Source: Colletotrichum lupini (lineage: Eukaryota > Ascomycota > Sordariomycetes > Glomerellales > Glomerellaceae). Taken from it: 64,000 bases of DNA. Where the stretch lies: NCBI RefSeq assembly GCF_023278565.1, contig NC_064678.1, positions 6,448,001 through 6,512,000 on the forward strand. Reading direction: 5' to 3'. The notes under the pieces are model-generated. The model searched no databases. It saw only the letters and a program-made list of their open reading frames with translations, and was not told the origin of the DNA. Of the stretch, positions 33,623 through 46,000 are shown piece by piece (position 1 is the first letter of the stretch; each line of letters begins with the position of its first letter). The position numbers and the translations under genes were made by a program.

Positions 33623-36600
33623 TTAAAGCCCTAGCTCACCGCCAACAACCTCGAGAGCCTCCACGCAGAGCTTCAACACCGCCTCGTCTCCAGAAGAGCC
33701 CGCTACCTGCACAGCGCTGACGAGGAGGGGATACAGCCGCAGCAGATGTTTCCTTCCCTCACTATCGACGTTGGGCGTGCTGGGGATGGCATCCGACTCG
33801 GACGTCAAATCGACCAGCTGCCGGAGCACGCGCAGCAGCTCCTTTCGCTGCGAAAGCGGCTGCGGCATGCGGCCTCGCAGGGGCTGGTCGGCAATGTACG
33901 CCCGAACGGTCAGCGCTGCGCGGAGGATGAGAAAGGGCGCGACGGTACGCGCGATACGGATGTGCAGGGCCTGCGGCGCCTCCGAGAGGTGCGAGGTCGC
34001 GGAGCGCGGAGGGGGGAACGCGGGTGTTGGCGGTTGCACGACAATACGCAGGCTCTCAACGTCGTATGTTGATACAAGAGAGAAGAGCTCGTCGACGCAA
34101 ACGTAGGCCATACGGTCGCGGCGGGTCGGGAGCGGGTCCACGGTGCGACCGGTGCGTTTTTTGTAGAGTGCTGTGAGGCCGTTGGCGCCGTCGCTGCTGG
34201 AGCCGAAGAGGAGGGAGGACTCGGTCGGCGAGGGGTCGTGGATGATAGAGGTCCGGAAGAGGCTTTCGGCGTAGGCTTTGCGTGTCTTGTCTGGAATCGC
34301 CTCGGCTCCTAGGGATGGGATGATGAGTTCGCGAAGTTTGTGGAATGATGCAATGTCAAAGGACTCGTCGTCCGAGAGGTCTGCTGATGAGGGCGCAGCG
34401 TTGGTGTCTGCGCTTACAATACCGTCGGCGATTCCGATAATCATCTGCCACATGTCCTGGAGCGTCGAGCGGGGGATTTCGAGGGCGCGGACCTGAGGCA
34501 GTGTGGCTTCCAAGATGGCGAGAATCGAGTTGGTCGCGAGACGCCATGGCTGGGCTGACTTGGTAACAATGGGGAAGCCATATTTGAGGACAACGGGCTT
34601 GGAGAGCGCCGAGAGGGCCGAGGAGAAAGCCTCGCTAGCGTAAATATCTACGTCGGATGCGTTGCGAAGGATAAGAGTTTGCAGGATGGACATGCTGGCT
34701 TTCGACATGGCCACATATGTTCTCCGCTGCGTTGCGCTCTGCGCCTTGAGGGCTTCGTCGCTGAAGGCTAGGCGGACGAACTCCGCCACCTGGGAGATCA
34801 TGGCTGAGGGCACGCCAGCGAGGTCTGTTCGCACCATCTTGATGGCTTCCAGGACTTGATTCTGCAGCGGCGTGACATACTCAATGTCGTTCACGTAGGC
34901 TCCGACTGTGGCTTGTTGCAGAGCTTCGCGGAAGAGGGTCAACATTTGGCGGACACGATCAACTGTAAGGTCTTGCTGGACGAGTTGGTACACATCGTGG
35001 AAAGCCGCAACGTAGGCAATCAAGCAATTTTGGTTGTCTGCCTTCTTGCCGTCCTCTTCATCTAGAGAGACGGGCGTACCCCGAGACCACAGCTCCCATG
35101 CCGCGTTGACAGTGTTTGTGTCAAAAATGGGTCTGCCGGGATCGTAGTCGAGCTTGATGACCTTGCCGAGTGCTTTGTACGTGGCCGTGTTGATTGTGAG
35201 CACCTTAAAATCGAGTAGAGTAGCAAAGTGACCAAGAAGCTCTTGCCACAGGGCATTAAATGAGGAATGCGTGGATAGTGTCTCCATGTAGGTCGTGAGG
35301 AGCTCGGAAATACCGGTCAAGACAACGGATGCTGTCTCGTGCCACTCTTTGCGGTCTTGCAGGGTGGTACTGTCGGTTGCGGCGGCCTTGAGTTCTTCCT
35401 CTATCGATGAAAGAAGCTTGAAAACCACAGACTTGACGCAGGTGGACCATGCCTCTGGGCTCAACTTATCGCCATACGCGTCAAAGATTCTCAACAAGGT
35501 CTGAATCGCGCTATTGCGTAGCTCAAGTCGTTCATCGGCTGTCACGGTCGTGAGTCTTAACAGCAACAGCATCCAAAGAGCGGCGTCTGAGGCAATGTGT
35601 TCCGAATTTGCAGCCAAGGCTGCCAGATCAGATATACTTGAGCCCTGCATCAGGTCGGCGGTGACAGGAAGGGTCTCAGTCTTGCCGGAAAGGAAATCTG
35701 ACAGGACCCAGAAAAACGTGACAGTCTACAAAATGTTAGCTTGGTCCAAAGGGCTTGACGCTTTGCAACATACCGTTAATGCAATATTGAGGTCATCATC
35801 TTGTGAGCAAAATTTGTAAAGGGTATCGACAAGGATGAGAAAGCAGGAATTCGGCAAAGACGCTAGGAAGTCGGAGCAGATGAGTTGAAGAGAATTGAAA
35901 GATGACCGGACAAGCTTCGCTGATCTGGTCATGAGAACGTTCGTCTGGGAGCCCCGACGTTCTCCAAGGGCGAACTTTTTGTTGATGAAGATGGAGCCGA
36001 TAATCTCAAAAGCAATCTCCCACCCGCTAACGAGTGTCTCGCCACAGTTTTCAAGCAGGTTCTTCAGTCCTTCTAGGATAACCTTGTGGATTTCGACGTC
36101 GGTGCTATGACTGGCGACGGTGACCTCCCTATCTTCTTGCTGCAGAGGCAAGAGTGCATCGCGGAGAGCCTCGAGGAGAAGCAACTGAACTTGACCGCAT
36201 TGCTCACGCTCCATTGTGGCCGCAATGTTGGCTGCATCAAGAGCCAGTCTGACGAGAATTTCTGCCGCTCGCAGCCTTACGGAAGCGTTCATTGAAGACG
36301 CATTGATGATATGGATCAATTCAGAAGTCAGAGGGGTCCATCCCGATATGTCTGGAGAGTAAGATAGCAAGCGATCGATATTGATCGTAGCAATATCACC
36401 CAGCTTGGCCAGAGCGAAGTGGTCTTCCTGATTCGGTCCCGCAGCGGCTGCTGTAGAGACACTGAGAACACGACGGTGTTGGCCAGCTTGCGACGGCTTC
36501 ATGCCTCCTGATGTAGGCGACTTTGGTTGCGCTGCAGTCTCTGTCTTCGACTTGTCATCTTTTGCTCTTTCCAAGAGGTCGCATACCGCCTCAACGACTT

Positions 36601-39108
36601 GTGCAAAGGCATCATTGGGAAAGTCAATAGTGCTTTCGATCAGACGAGATGCTGCCGTCTCAACAGCGCGGACTTCACTGCTAAAGTTGGAGAGTAGTGC
36701 ATTTGCCTCGCCCTCTGCATGCTGGTCTGTTCCCTTCGTTGCGAGTGGCGTTCGGCCAGGAGTCTTACTCGTGGAGAACAGTACGAAATCGGCCTGCTGC
36801 AAGGTTTCCAGGATGATACGCCATGAAGAACCAAGAGTCGGACCAAGAGCAATGCCAAGGTTAAGGAGCGCTCGCAGACATAGTAGATTACGAGTGTTGA
36901 GCGTCATCTGGCTTCCCTCAAGGCCTTGCTGTCGACCTCTGTCAGCGACGGGCGAGGCTTGGGTGACAAGACTATCGACACTTAGTAGTCCTCGTGCGTT
37001 GCTCAGAATGCTGTTGGGCGCTTCTGTGGTGGGTGTGGGTGTTGTTGGTCGAGCTGGCCCAGCATTCAGGCATGCCGTGAACACATTCGGTGGCACTGCC
37101 GCCTTGCCCAGCGTCGTCAAGAATGCGTCTCTTGGGGTAGACAGCTGAAGCAAGCCGGCGACATGCGCAAACTTTTGGAATGCCCTCACCAGACTGTGGT
37201 AGTATTCAGAGTCCATAGCAGCATAGAGGAACGTAGAACAGGTAGCAAGGATGGCAGGCCAGCATTCCTCAATGATGGCGGCGCAAATTTTGACTTCTTT
37301 GTGCATGGGATGATCCTCCAAAGCAAGAGGGTTGAGCGGGACGGGGTTCTTCTTGAATGATGCTGCTCGTTCCAACGCAGCTCGTGACCCGTCTGTATCA
37401 TCTTGTGCAGGTGCCGGTGAGTCACGGCCAACTTCCTGCTTCCCACTCTTCTTGCGATTGCGGTTATCCCCCGGGACGGTGAGGGGAAGGATGAACTTGG
37501 CAAGGCCTTCAGAGAGCGATCCTATGCAAGACAAAGTCAAGCTGTAGATGTAAGAATCCGGAATAGATGGTGCCTCGGTCTTGTCGAGCTGGTCGATGCA
37601 AGGGACCCGGACGCTACTCCACTGCGTGCTAATGCCCACATTGGAGCCGTCTGCGCTGACGGAGCCGCTGATAATACCCGTGACGCCGCTGGCCTCGAGC
37701 ATGGCTTGATCGGTTGATGATGCGATGCTAGCATAAGGGTTCATAACCGGGATTGTTGATTGGTGTCCAAGACCAATAACAGACGGTTTCTCGGTGCTAA
37801 GCCGCACAAAGGTGGCGGTCAAGTGTTTGAGGACATCCTTCTCGCCTTCTTTGGCATCGTAGTTGACGAAGATCCGTCTGATCAAGGCGTGCTCTGAGAA
37901 GATACCTCGGAACACTTCTAAACACAGTGCTCTCTTCCATGTCGCCGTGTCCTGGTCCAGTAGATGCGTCAGGATATCAAGTGCATCTCCGCTTTCGGTT
38001 GGGAGAATGTTGATATGGCGTCGTAGGAGGGTGTACAGAATCCGAACCAGCCTGACGGACGTAGCAAAGTTTGGCTTTCCTTTCAGCGCGCTAGTGATGA
38101 ATGGCATGACCCGAATCTGTAGGATGTGTGCTTGTTCTTTGTGGGTAGAAAAGACGGCGGCGTGGTTGGTAAGAACCGACTCTATCAGTTCCAGTCCGAA
38201 TGTTTGTGGTAGACCGGAGAATCTCAGGTACTCGGGGCGCTGGTTTTCCGTCATGAGGCATAAGTCGTTGAATATCTAAGCAGATGTAAGTGACGGAACT
38301 GAGAAGTAGGCAGGCGCGGCTTACCCTGTACGCATCCAGCGCCGCAGCGCGCAGTTCGACTGTGCCCTCACCGGACGGCGCCTCGCCAGCGGGAGGGCCA
38401 CTGGAAGCCGTTTCTATGCACGGTCAGCAGATATACTTGGTGGCAGAAAGACCCAAGACTGACTGTCTTCAGCAACGACCTTGTCAAACACAGACACGAC
38501 GAGCTGTTGTAAGGTTGCCGCAGAGGTGTTGTTGACGATAGCATTTTTGCTGGACTGCAGTATGAAGCAGATGTTCAAAGCGGTGATGAGAAGGTCGCCT
38601 TTGAGATCAGTGGCATAGTTTTGCAATAATGACGGCAAAGCCTGGAGGATTTTGAGTTGAACGTCGAGACCAGCCGAGGTTGCCTCTCTCAGAGCTTCGA
38701 GGACCTGGTTCAACTTCCCCCTGGGAAGAGCACGGGCGACGATGAGCCTCTGGAGGCATACAATGGCGATTCCAGTAAACTTTGCATTCTTGGTGCCACA
38801 TGCGATGATGAAGGGATTCACAAAGTTGGGTCTCTGGGCAAGCTCTGTATCGAGAGGTCAGTCATGGATCCATAGCTAGGAGGGGATCGACAGGGGGGGA
38901 TACACACCGTTGGCAGCTTGAGCTTCATTAGCTCCTCTAAGCGCTTTGAGTTCCTCGAGAGACTTTTCAGCAGCCTTATCCATACATGATTAGCATTGAG
39001 TCTTAGTTATTCGGAGAATCAAGCGCACACCTGTCGGAGGTCATTGTGTTTCCGTTTGCTCTCTTGGATGAGGTTGGTTAGCTCCGTGGCCAGGAGCTGG
39101 GTCGTCAT
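33623..39108 (-). CDS. MON2-type endosome/Golgi trafficking protein (Sec7-related, no Sec7 domain)
   Basis: A 1739-residue scaffold peripheral to late Golgi/endosomes, related to the large Arf-GEFs but without the catalytic Sec7 domain. The exons are 39031-39108, 38908-38974, 38464-38844, 38325-38413, 35774-38275 and 33623-35725, and all junctions keep frame. The N-terminal DCB region begins MTTQLLATELTNLI and includes QRPNFVNPFIIAC, ALRAAALDAYRIFNDLC (across the exon 4/5 join) and the HUS region, with a HUS-box-like FVNYDAKEGEKD at about residue 343. The middle has a low-complexity linker (about 460-500). The C-terminal half is alpha-helical HDS-like repeat sequence, including TVTFFWVLSDFLSG at the last junction. 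Length agrees with yeast Mon2 (about 1.6-1.7 thousand residues). The expected role is vacuole protein sorting and flippase/retromer-linked recycling. It is divergent from MMS2 across 685 bases. Confidence 0.9.
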
Positions 39109-39793
39109 TCTGTCACAGGTGGCCTCTCGGGCAGTCCATCATCGATCTTGGGACGGAACTCGGTGAACTGAAGAAACACACGCAACTAAAACAGACTGTG
39201 AAGTGTTACAAGACCGTGTCCTGTCGAAGATTGTCGAGTTGATTTCGAGTTGATGGGGATGCACAGGGCAAGTTGAGGTAGGGAGCTCCCGTTTGGACAG
39301 CTGCAACTGCTCTCTGCGCCTGGCAGCTCATCCACAGCTCCCGATTGAGGTGAGCTGTCCACCTTGAATGATGACTAAGTCATCTCGCATAAAGGTATCC
39401 ACACCGCTTGATCGGCAGAAATGCCCAAAGTGGTTCACCGCCTTTACTGCCCCGCGCTGCCCTTGGGCTCGGCTAGCATAGCTTCTGGCTAAACAGTGAC
39501 ACTTGCGCCGTCTCTCCAGCGCCTTCAGGCACAAGCCCGCTTGATTACACTGGTGGTCCCTTCTGTAAGGTTCCCACTACGACCCGCCACTGGGTCCATC
39601 AGGTAACCCCCACCAGGTGCCTCCCTCACGTTTAGGTAAGGAACTAAGATCCGGGCCGCATTGCAGTCCCCCGTCGACCTTCCTCCCACTTCGTAACCCC
39701 TCCAACTTTGAACATCTACATTGCGGTATCTACCAGTCGCCCTTTCACAACCACACCGAACCCAAGCCTCGCGATACCCACACACGACTCAAC
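39109..39793. promoter_or_regulatory. Shared divergent promoter region of MON2-type and MMS2 genes
   Basis: 685 bases separate the two start codons, which face away from each other. No gene is present. The part next to MMS2 (39660-39790) is a CA/CT-rich leader. No specific binding site stands out to me. Confidence 0.5.
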
Positions 39794-40445
39794 ATGGGCG
39801 CAAAGGTTCCACGCAACTTCCGCCTCCTTGAGGAGCTTGAGAAGGGCGAGAAGGGTCTCGGAGCAGGTACTAGAGCCCCTCCCCTCTGATGCAACACCAA
39901 ACAATCTGCCCCGCGCATCTCGCAGTTCTGACTGACTCTTTCCATTGTAGAGGCCTGCTCCTACGGTCTGAACGATGCCGAGGACCTCTTGATGTCCGAC
40001 TGGAACGGAACCATTCTCGGACCCCCTCACGTTAGTACCTCCTTTGTACTCACCAACCCCCATCGAGGTGTTGCGCATCACTGACCGGTCCTTTGTCTTT
40101 GTAGAGCGTCCACGAGAACAGAATCTACTCCCTCAAGATGCACTGTGGTCCCAACTACCCTGACGAGCCTCCCACGATACAATTTGTGAGCCAGGTCAAC
40201 CTGCCCTGCGTCAACTCCCGCAATGGCGTCGTCGACCCCAGACAGCTTCCTTGCCTGGCCAACTGGAAGAGAGACAACACCATGGAGACCATTCTCATTG
40301 AGCTTAGAAGGTACGTTGGGGAGGTAGATCTGGGTGCACGCTGAAGTGCTGCTATTCAGGCAAGGCTAACGTTCATTTTCCCAGGTACATGGCGGCTCCT
40401 GCGAACAAGAAGATCCCCCAGCCTCCCGAAGGTTCTACATACTAG
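39794..40445 (+). CDS. MMS2: Ubiquitin-conjugating enzyme variant Mms2
   Basis: A 139-residue UEV protein that pairs with Ubc13 to make Lys63-linked ubiquitin chains in error-free DNA damage tolerance. The exons are 39794-39866, 39951-40030, 40105-40310 and 40385-40445. It begins MGAKVPRNFRLLEELEKGEKG and has SYGLNDAEDLLMSDWNGTI, HENRIYSLKMHCGPNYPDEPP and the VNSRNGVVDP...LPCLANWKRDNTMETILIELR stretch. In this stretch a true E2 would carry the catalytic Cys in an HPN context, which is absent here, as in all UEVs. Length matches yeast Mms2 (137). The C-terminal KKIPQPPEGSTY is fungal-typical. Confidence 0.96.
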
Positions 40446-41312
40446 TAGTGGCCTATGTGCATGATTCTCCACGATTCGCGAAAGAGGGTTTGGCTGGGTA
40501 GGTCGGGCTGATTATCGGTACACATGGCATGGGTAGTATGGCTCAATGATTATGACTTTCTTCACACCCAAAGTCCTCTCTGCTCATTATGCTGTGCTGT
40601 GAAGGAAGGCAATGTGTCTTTGTGCTTTGAGGCTCTGGACAGAGTGAGACGGAAGAGAACACCATCGACAGCATGCACCTCTGCGGGTACGAGACTCAGA
40701 TCTATACTGGGCGCCACTCTCCAGGCTCCCTCTGCTGATTCTATACTGGCTTGTTATCCTCTGAGACCAATCGCAGTCTTCCAGATGAGGACTCAGACTG
40801 GGTGTCGTATCATGTTTTGATCCGGTAAGGTGGTAATGGATGCAATGACTGATCATCTTAGGGACTGCCATGATGCTGAATGTTTTGAGATCCTAGTTTC
40901 ATGACTAGCCAACATCAATAGGGTTGTGATCCAAGGCAAAAAATCAGAGTATCCGGGCTTCATATTCGTTGCGAACAGATGTGCCGTCTGGTCTCCAAGC
41001 TGACAATGCAAGACCTCGTCCTGGTCTAGGATGTCCTGTCCTGGATCCTGGATGCCCATGGCATAGCACCACGGAATGGAAGCATCAGAGCCTGGTGGGC
41101 CTCGGCCGATGCCGTCGGCTAATTATCGGTAGGCAGAGGCAGCTGCAGCTTCCGTCATCCATGGACTTTTTTTGCCCCGATCAAACGACGGAGACCCACA
41201 GATCCTCTTGGGCCTTAGCTGATGACCCGCGAGAGAGCTGTTCTGGAGCTCGCAACCTCGATTTGATCCACGCATCTTCTCGATCTACGTCAATGCCGCA
41301 GCAGCAACAGAC
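40446..41312. other. Intergenic: 3' flank of MMS2 and promoter of the stomatin-like gene
   Basis: 867 bases with no supported gene. Short frames at 40524-40820 and 40969-41328 lack domains. An imperfect GC-rich hairpin lies around 41095-41125 (GGCCTCGGCCGATGCCG region). Confidence 0.45.
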
Positions 41313-42542
41313 ATGGCTTCGGCGGTAACAAAAGCCGCACTCTCCGCGCCGCTGAGACGGGCTCTCGTCCAGTCCCAGTCGCGCGGCTTCCAGACCACCA
41401 CAAAGAGCCTGCTTCCATCAGCATTCGGCTCCAGCTCCAGTATCCCGCCCTCCTACTTCCAGAGGTCGTCCCTCCCCGCCAACACCGTCATCCGCTTCGT
41501 TCCGCAACAGACGGCATGGATCGTTGAGCGCATGGGAAAGTTCAACCGCATCCTCGAACCCGGTCTGGCCATCCTCGTCCCCTTTATCGACCGCATCTCC
41601 TACGTCAAGTCACTCAAGGAAAATGCACTCGAGATCCCCAGTCAAAGCGCCATTACCGCCGACAACGTCACCCTCGAACTCGACGGCGTCCTCTACACCC
41701 GCGTCTTTGACGCCTACAAGGCCAGGTTTGTCAACACACCCCTCGACGGTATCGAAGTAGAATACTAACAGTATACCCCAAGCTATGGAGTCGAAGACGC
41801 CGAATACGCCATCTCCCAGCTGGCGCAAACCACGATGCGATCCGAAATCGGCCAGCTGACCCTCGACCACGTCCTCAAGGAGCGCGCCGCCCTCAACACA
41901 AACATCACCGCCGCCATCAACGAAGCCGCCCAGGCCTGGGGCGTCACCTGCCTCCGTTACGAGATCCGAGACATCCACGCCCCCGCCGGCGTCGTCGAAG
42001 CCATGCACCGCCAGGTCACCGCCGAGCGCTCGAAGCGCGCCGAGATCCTCGACTCTGAGGGTCAGAGGCAGTCGGCCATCAACATCGCCGAGGGTAAGAA
42101 GCAGAGCGTCATTCTGGCGTCCGAGGCCTTGCGCGCCGAACAGATCAACAGGGCGTCTGGTGAGGCCGAGGCCATCCTCATGAAGGCCAAGGCTACCGCC
42201 GCTGGTATCGAGGCCGTCTCCAAGAGCATTGCCGACGGCGAGGATGCGGCACAGGGCGCCATCAGCCTGTCTGTTGCCGAGAAGTACGTTGACGCGTTTG
42301 GCAAGCTGGCCAAGGAGAGCACGGCTGTCGTAGTCCCCGGAAACGTGGGAGACATCTCGAGCATGATTGCCACCGGCCTGAGCGTGTACGGCAAGGTTGG
42401 ACAGGCACAGGCCAGGACGATGGCGAAGCAGCTGGTCGGCAACGAGTCGGCGGAGGAGTCTGGCGAGGGAGCGTCCGGGGAACCCAAGCAGCTGAAGGAT
42501 TCGGTGCTTGAGAGCTTCGACCAGGCGGCGGGACAGAAATGA
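41313..42542 (+). CDS. Mitochondrial stomatin-like protein (SLP-2/STOML2 type)
   Basis: A 390-residue SPFH/prohibitin-superfamily protein. The exons are 41313-41725 and 41783-42542. The intron has a perfect ATACTAAC branch site and its removal joins YKASYGVEDAEYAISQLAQ. The N terminus (ASAVTKAALSAPLRRALVQ, then SRGFQ) is basic, Ser-rich and acid-poor, as in a mitochondrial presequence. The stomatin core starts NTVIRFVPQQTAWIVERMGKFNRIL and includes LEPGLAILVPFIDRI, the conserved TADNVTLELDGVLYTRV, MRSEIGQLTLDHVLKER and a long Glu/Ala coiled-coil region (QVTAERSKRAEILDSEGQRQ). There is no hydrophobic hairpin at the N terminus, which fits the SLP-2 subgroup on the inner membrane. The role is scaffolding of cardiolipin-rich domains, prohibitins and proteases. 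Confidence 0.94.
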
Positions 42543-42910
42543 TTACTTGGAGAGAGTACGGAGCCGGCGTTGATGGACAGACACACACAAGATAGGAGAA
42601 TCGCCGGGTGTCACATTATGTACTAGTACTACCCACTCAATCAAAAGACGGGCGAGGAAAATGCCCATGCATATCATAGGTTAAAATTGACTTGATCAAA
42701 TCTCCCATTTAAGTATTCTTTTCTACGTGAAAGGAACACGTTATATATTAAGCCTGAAGTCCACGTACCGAGAGGCTGCGAGTGCCGTCCTTGCTGCCGT
42801 TACAGTATATTCTGTCGCCTGGATACGTAGGAAGCCTTTATCTACCACTACAAGCCTATTCCCGTCACCAGCCAGCAGGCGCCCGTCTAGGTCGACGGGT
42901 CAGGTCAAAC
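42543..42910. other. 3' flank of the stomatin-like gene
   Basis: No gene is seen. This is the start of a 10.5-kb stretch without convincing genes. Confidence 0.4.
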
Positions 42911-43047
42911 TGGTTGGGTGGAGGAATGGTTCGAGATCAACAATCAATATATTCGCCCATAGCCTTACTCGACGACAGGCTCTGAGTTCGATTCCCAGCA
43001 TGAGCACCAAGAGATATAGCCACATCCGTGGTGAACTCTTTTTTTTT
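42911..43047 (+). mobile_element. tRNA-derived SINE candidate, family B, copy 1
   Basis: A 137-bp plus-strand unit. It has a box-A-like GGTTGGGTGGAGGAATGGTTC at the 5' end, a shared CTCGACGACAGGCT core, a perfect box B GAGTTCGATTCCCAGC, the tail TGAGCACCA-AGAGAT-TAGCC and GGTGAACT, then a run of T (43038-43047). The same order of motifs occurs on the minus strand at 56781-56914. The head recalls a Ser/Leu-type tRNA (GGAGTGG). This is evidence of an RNA polymerase III retroelement. Confidence 0.65.
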
Positions 43048-46000
43048 CTTCCCCTTTTCAATATGATATTAAAAGGGGTGAACGTGTTCAGACCTTCGCT
43101 GACCTCTTTCAATAAGGTACTTCGTGGTGGCTGGAAACGTTTGCAACCTAGGAATAGAGGAAATACTTCAAATACGGCCTTGGATCATGGACCGTCTGAA
43201 CAGATCGGTTATTTCAAAAAACAATTGATACCACTAACATTACACTCAACGTATGCTAAGTATTCCTGGCCGTCGCTCAGAGGTCAACGTCGTGAGAAAT
43301 GATAGTTCCATGGCTTCGGCAGGTTATAAACCCACAATTCATCAACACCATAAATTGTGCAAGCCTGAGCTGTCTCCCTATCCCGCCGTACGGGACGTTG
43401 CAAGTTGTTCTCCGACTGAACCAGTTGAGCTCCAACGTGCTTCACCTTTTTAAGCCGCTATCGACAATGCACATGCTTTCCGCAGTAGTGTGACTTTGAT
43501 GTTGATCTTAAATGTATTGTCAGTGTACGGTGTACAGTCCTCGGATGCAATGTTGCAGTGACACTCCTCTAACCATGCGAGACCTCAGAAGAAAGTCGGG
43601 TAGGAAATCGAACCGGCCTTAAGTATAAGGATCAAGCATATTGCAATATCATAGTTGAAGAAGTACAGGTATTGAATCTGATAGTCGAACAGAGTAGTGA
43701 GCCTGATGACGTCAAGTTCTGAGCAAGTACTGAATCTCTCTATATGCCCGGCTGGATATGTGTGAAAATGACAACTATAATTCTGTGCAGCTAAGTACTT
43801 CGGGAGCACGATGCTGTTCGTAGCAATATACAAGCAACTATCAATGTCCTAATAGAAAGGTTGCATCTGAGCCTTGTCAGGTTCGAGTGTAAACTCTCAT
43901 GGGCCCTCGCAACATCTTCCTTTAAGATAGACACAGTTCTATCAGCAAGTACTTGCATTGGATGGACGCGTACCAGTGCTCATGAGATAATTTGGAGCTG
44001 ACACCCATCTCTCTTGTATCACAGCTTTGAAGCCGTACCAAAAGCACGCTTGTGGTAGCATAAGGGCTCATTTTATACGTGTGCTATACATAAATGGGCT
44101 CCCTCCATGGTGAAAGGGCGAATTATGAATGCATTGAATTGTGAGCGCATATGTTTGTTATGAAAAATTAATGCTCGGTGTAGAAGACACTCTGCGGAAA
44201 TGGTAAGAGGCTTCGTAAAGCATTTGATCAAGCTTTGGAGCAAGCTGCCGTAATACTTCGTCTGCGTAGCAAGTTACACCCATATTCTTACTATCAGAGT
44301 TGTAGTAAGTTGGGCATGGATCCACTTGTATTGTTGATGTAGTCAAGACTTACACAATATGAAGAAGGTTGAAAGGCGAGCGAAGAGGTAGCAACGCATC
44401 TGCGCCTCTTCCCTCTGAAGGAACCAAAAAGAAACAAGCGGAATCACGCAATCGCATATCGAAGAGGCAACGACACGCACAGCGGACCTTGTTGGAGACG
44501 GACACGCATATCTCCTTTGATATGATGCCCGCCAACAAGAAGCAAGAGAACGACCTTGCATGGTGCAGGACGCAAACCGCATATCCAATATAGCCGGACA
44601 AACACCGAATCCTCCGTATCAAAAGAAGAAAGGAAGGAGCAAAAAGAAGAAAACGCCCTTCAACATCGGCAGTCGAAAAGTCGCCCCTCGCACGGCCAAC
44701 CCTTACCCCGCGAAGAACTTTTTTTCCTCCCTCACGATAGTCTCTTCCCCGCCAACTGGAACACCGGCGGCGGGTCCTATCCAGCACGACGCTCAGAGTT
44801 TTCTGCAAGCTCGATCTTCACAAGATGCAAGCAAGCGAGTGGGCAAAGAAGGGCCGTCCACCGGCCGCTGGGTCGTGCGGGCCTTGCCCTCTCCAACTCG
44901 CTTTAGGCTGCTGTCCTTGGCTTTTCTCTTCGAGGTTTGAGTGGAAGCCCCCGGGGGGCGAAAGGCAAAGGGTGAGGGGGTCATGCCGGAAAGCGGGCGA
45001 CGTCGTATCAGCATCGGCGAGATCTCCCGCGACCGAATTTACGAGTGCGGTCTCGTGCTAGTGGGGGCTGCGAAGAACGATGGATCATGGCGTATCTATT
45101 CTACGGATACATACAGGTAGGTTTGAGACCTCTGGCAAATTCGGCTTCTGTACCTTCGCTGACCTCACCAAGCTGACTAGAGCGTTACCGAACAACTTCG
45201 TGATGCAGTTTGCCTGCAGCCTCGGTGCGGCACAGCACCGCAGGCTGGCGCCTTTCTTCTCAGCTGTTAGCCTGTTTCGAGATGTCAGCTCTGCATGATG
45301 GAACTTTGAGGTTTAGCGGGCGCGGCCCGCTCAAACTTTGGGAGGGATTTGCCGTGGTAGGGTTTACGAAACTTCGACAACGCGGCCGAAGCAACCGGGG
45401 ACGGGCAGCAATGAACATGTTTGGCAATGGGCCGTGGGAAAGGGGAGGGGGCATACCCGACTCGGACTCTCTCACCCAGGCCTTTGTCGGTGGAGTTTTT
45501 GGCCCTCGTTACCGTACGGGACATCGACCGACGGAGGCGGCCGGATCAGGGTTCATGATGAGCGAGGAGGGCTGGTTCTGGCAGATACAAGGTCGTCTGC
45601 TTGTCAGGTCCACCGCCCAGGAAGAGTTGCTGTAACATTAGGATACCGTCTCCGGCTTCGCGAAGCGGGTCGGAGAAGGAGGAGGAGAAGGATTTGAACA
45701 AGAAATGCTTTCAATAAGCGGCTTGCGCAAGTGGTGAACCGAGCTCCGATGATCAACCCGGCAAGGGTTTGAGCTTTTGGGGGCCTTGAAGGCACATGGG
45801 GCGGTTATCTCAACCTTCTTTGCTTTTTACGTCCTACTTCCTCTCGCAGAGATGGGCACATGCATCTTTTAGGGATGTATCATGGGAGGGGGGAGGATCA
45901 TCACCTGGCATCGGGGCGGGGACTGTCAGAGAAGAAGGATGTCGGCCCTCCATGCCTAATAAAGCATGCCGATTTCGCGGCGAGATATGTCTGATCTACA

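Noticed and set aside
43590..43640. Minus-strand box-B-like sequence (GGTTCGATTTCC) as a tRNA gene
   Set aside because: I find no matching acceptor stem or box A at the proper spacing.
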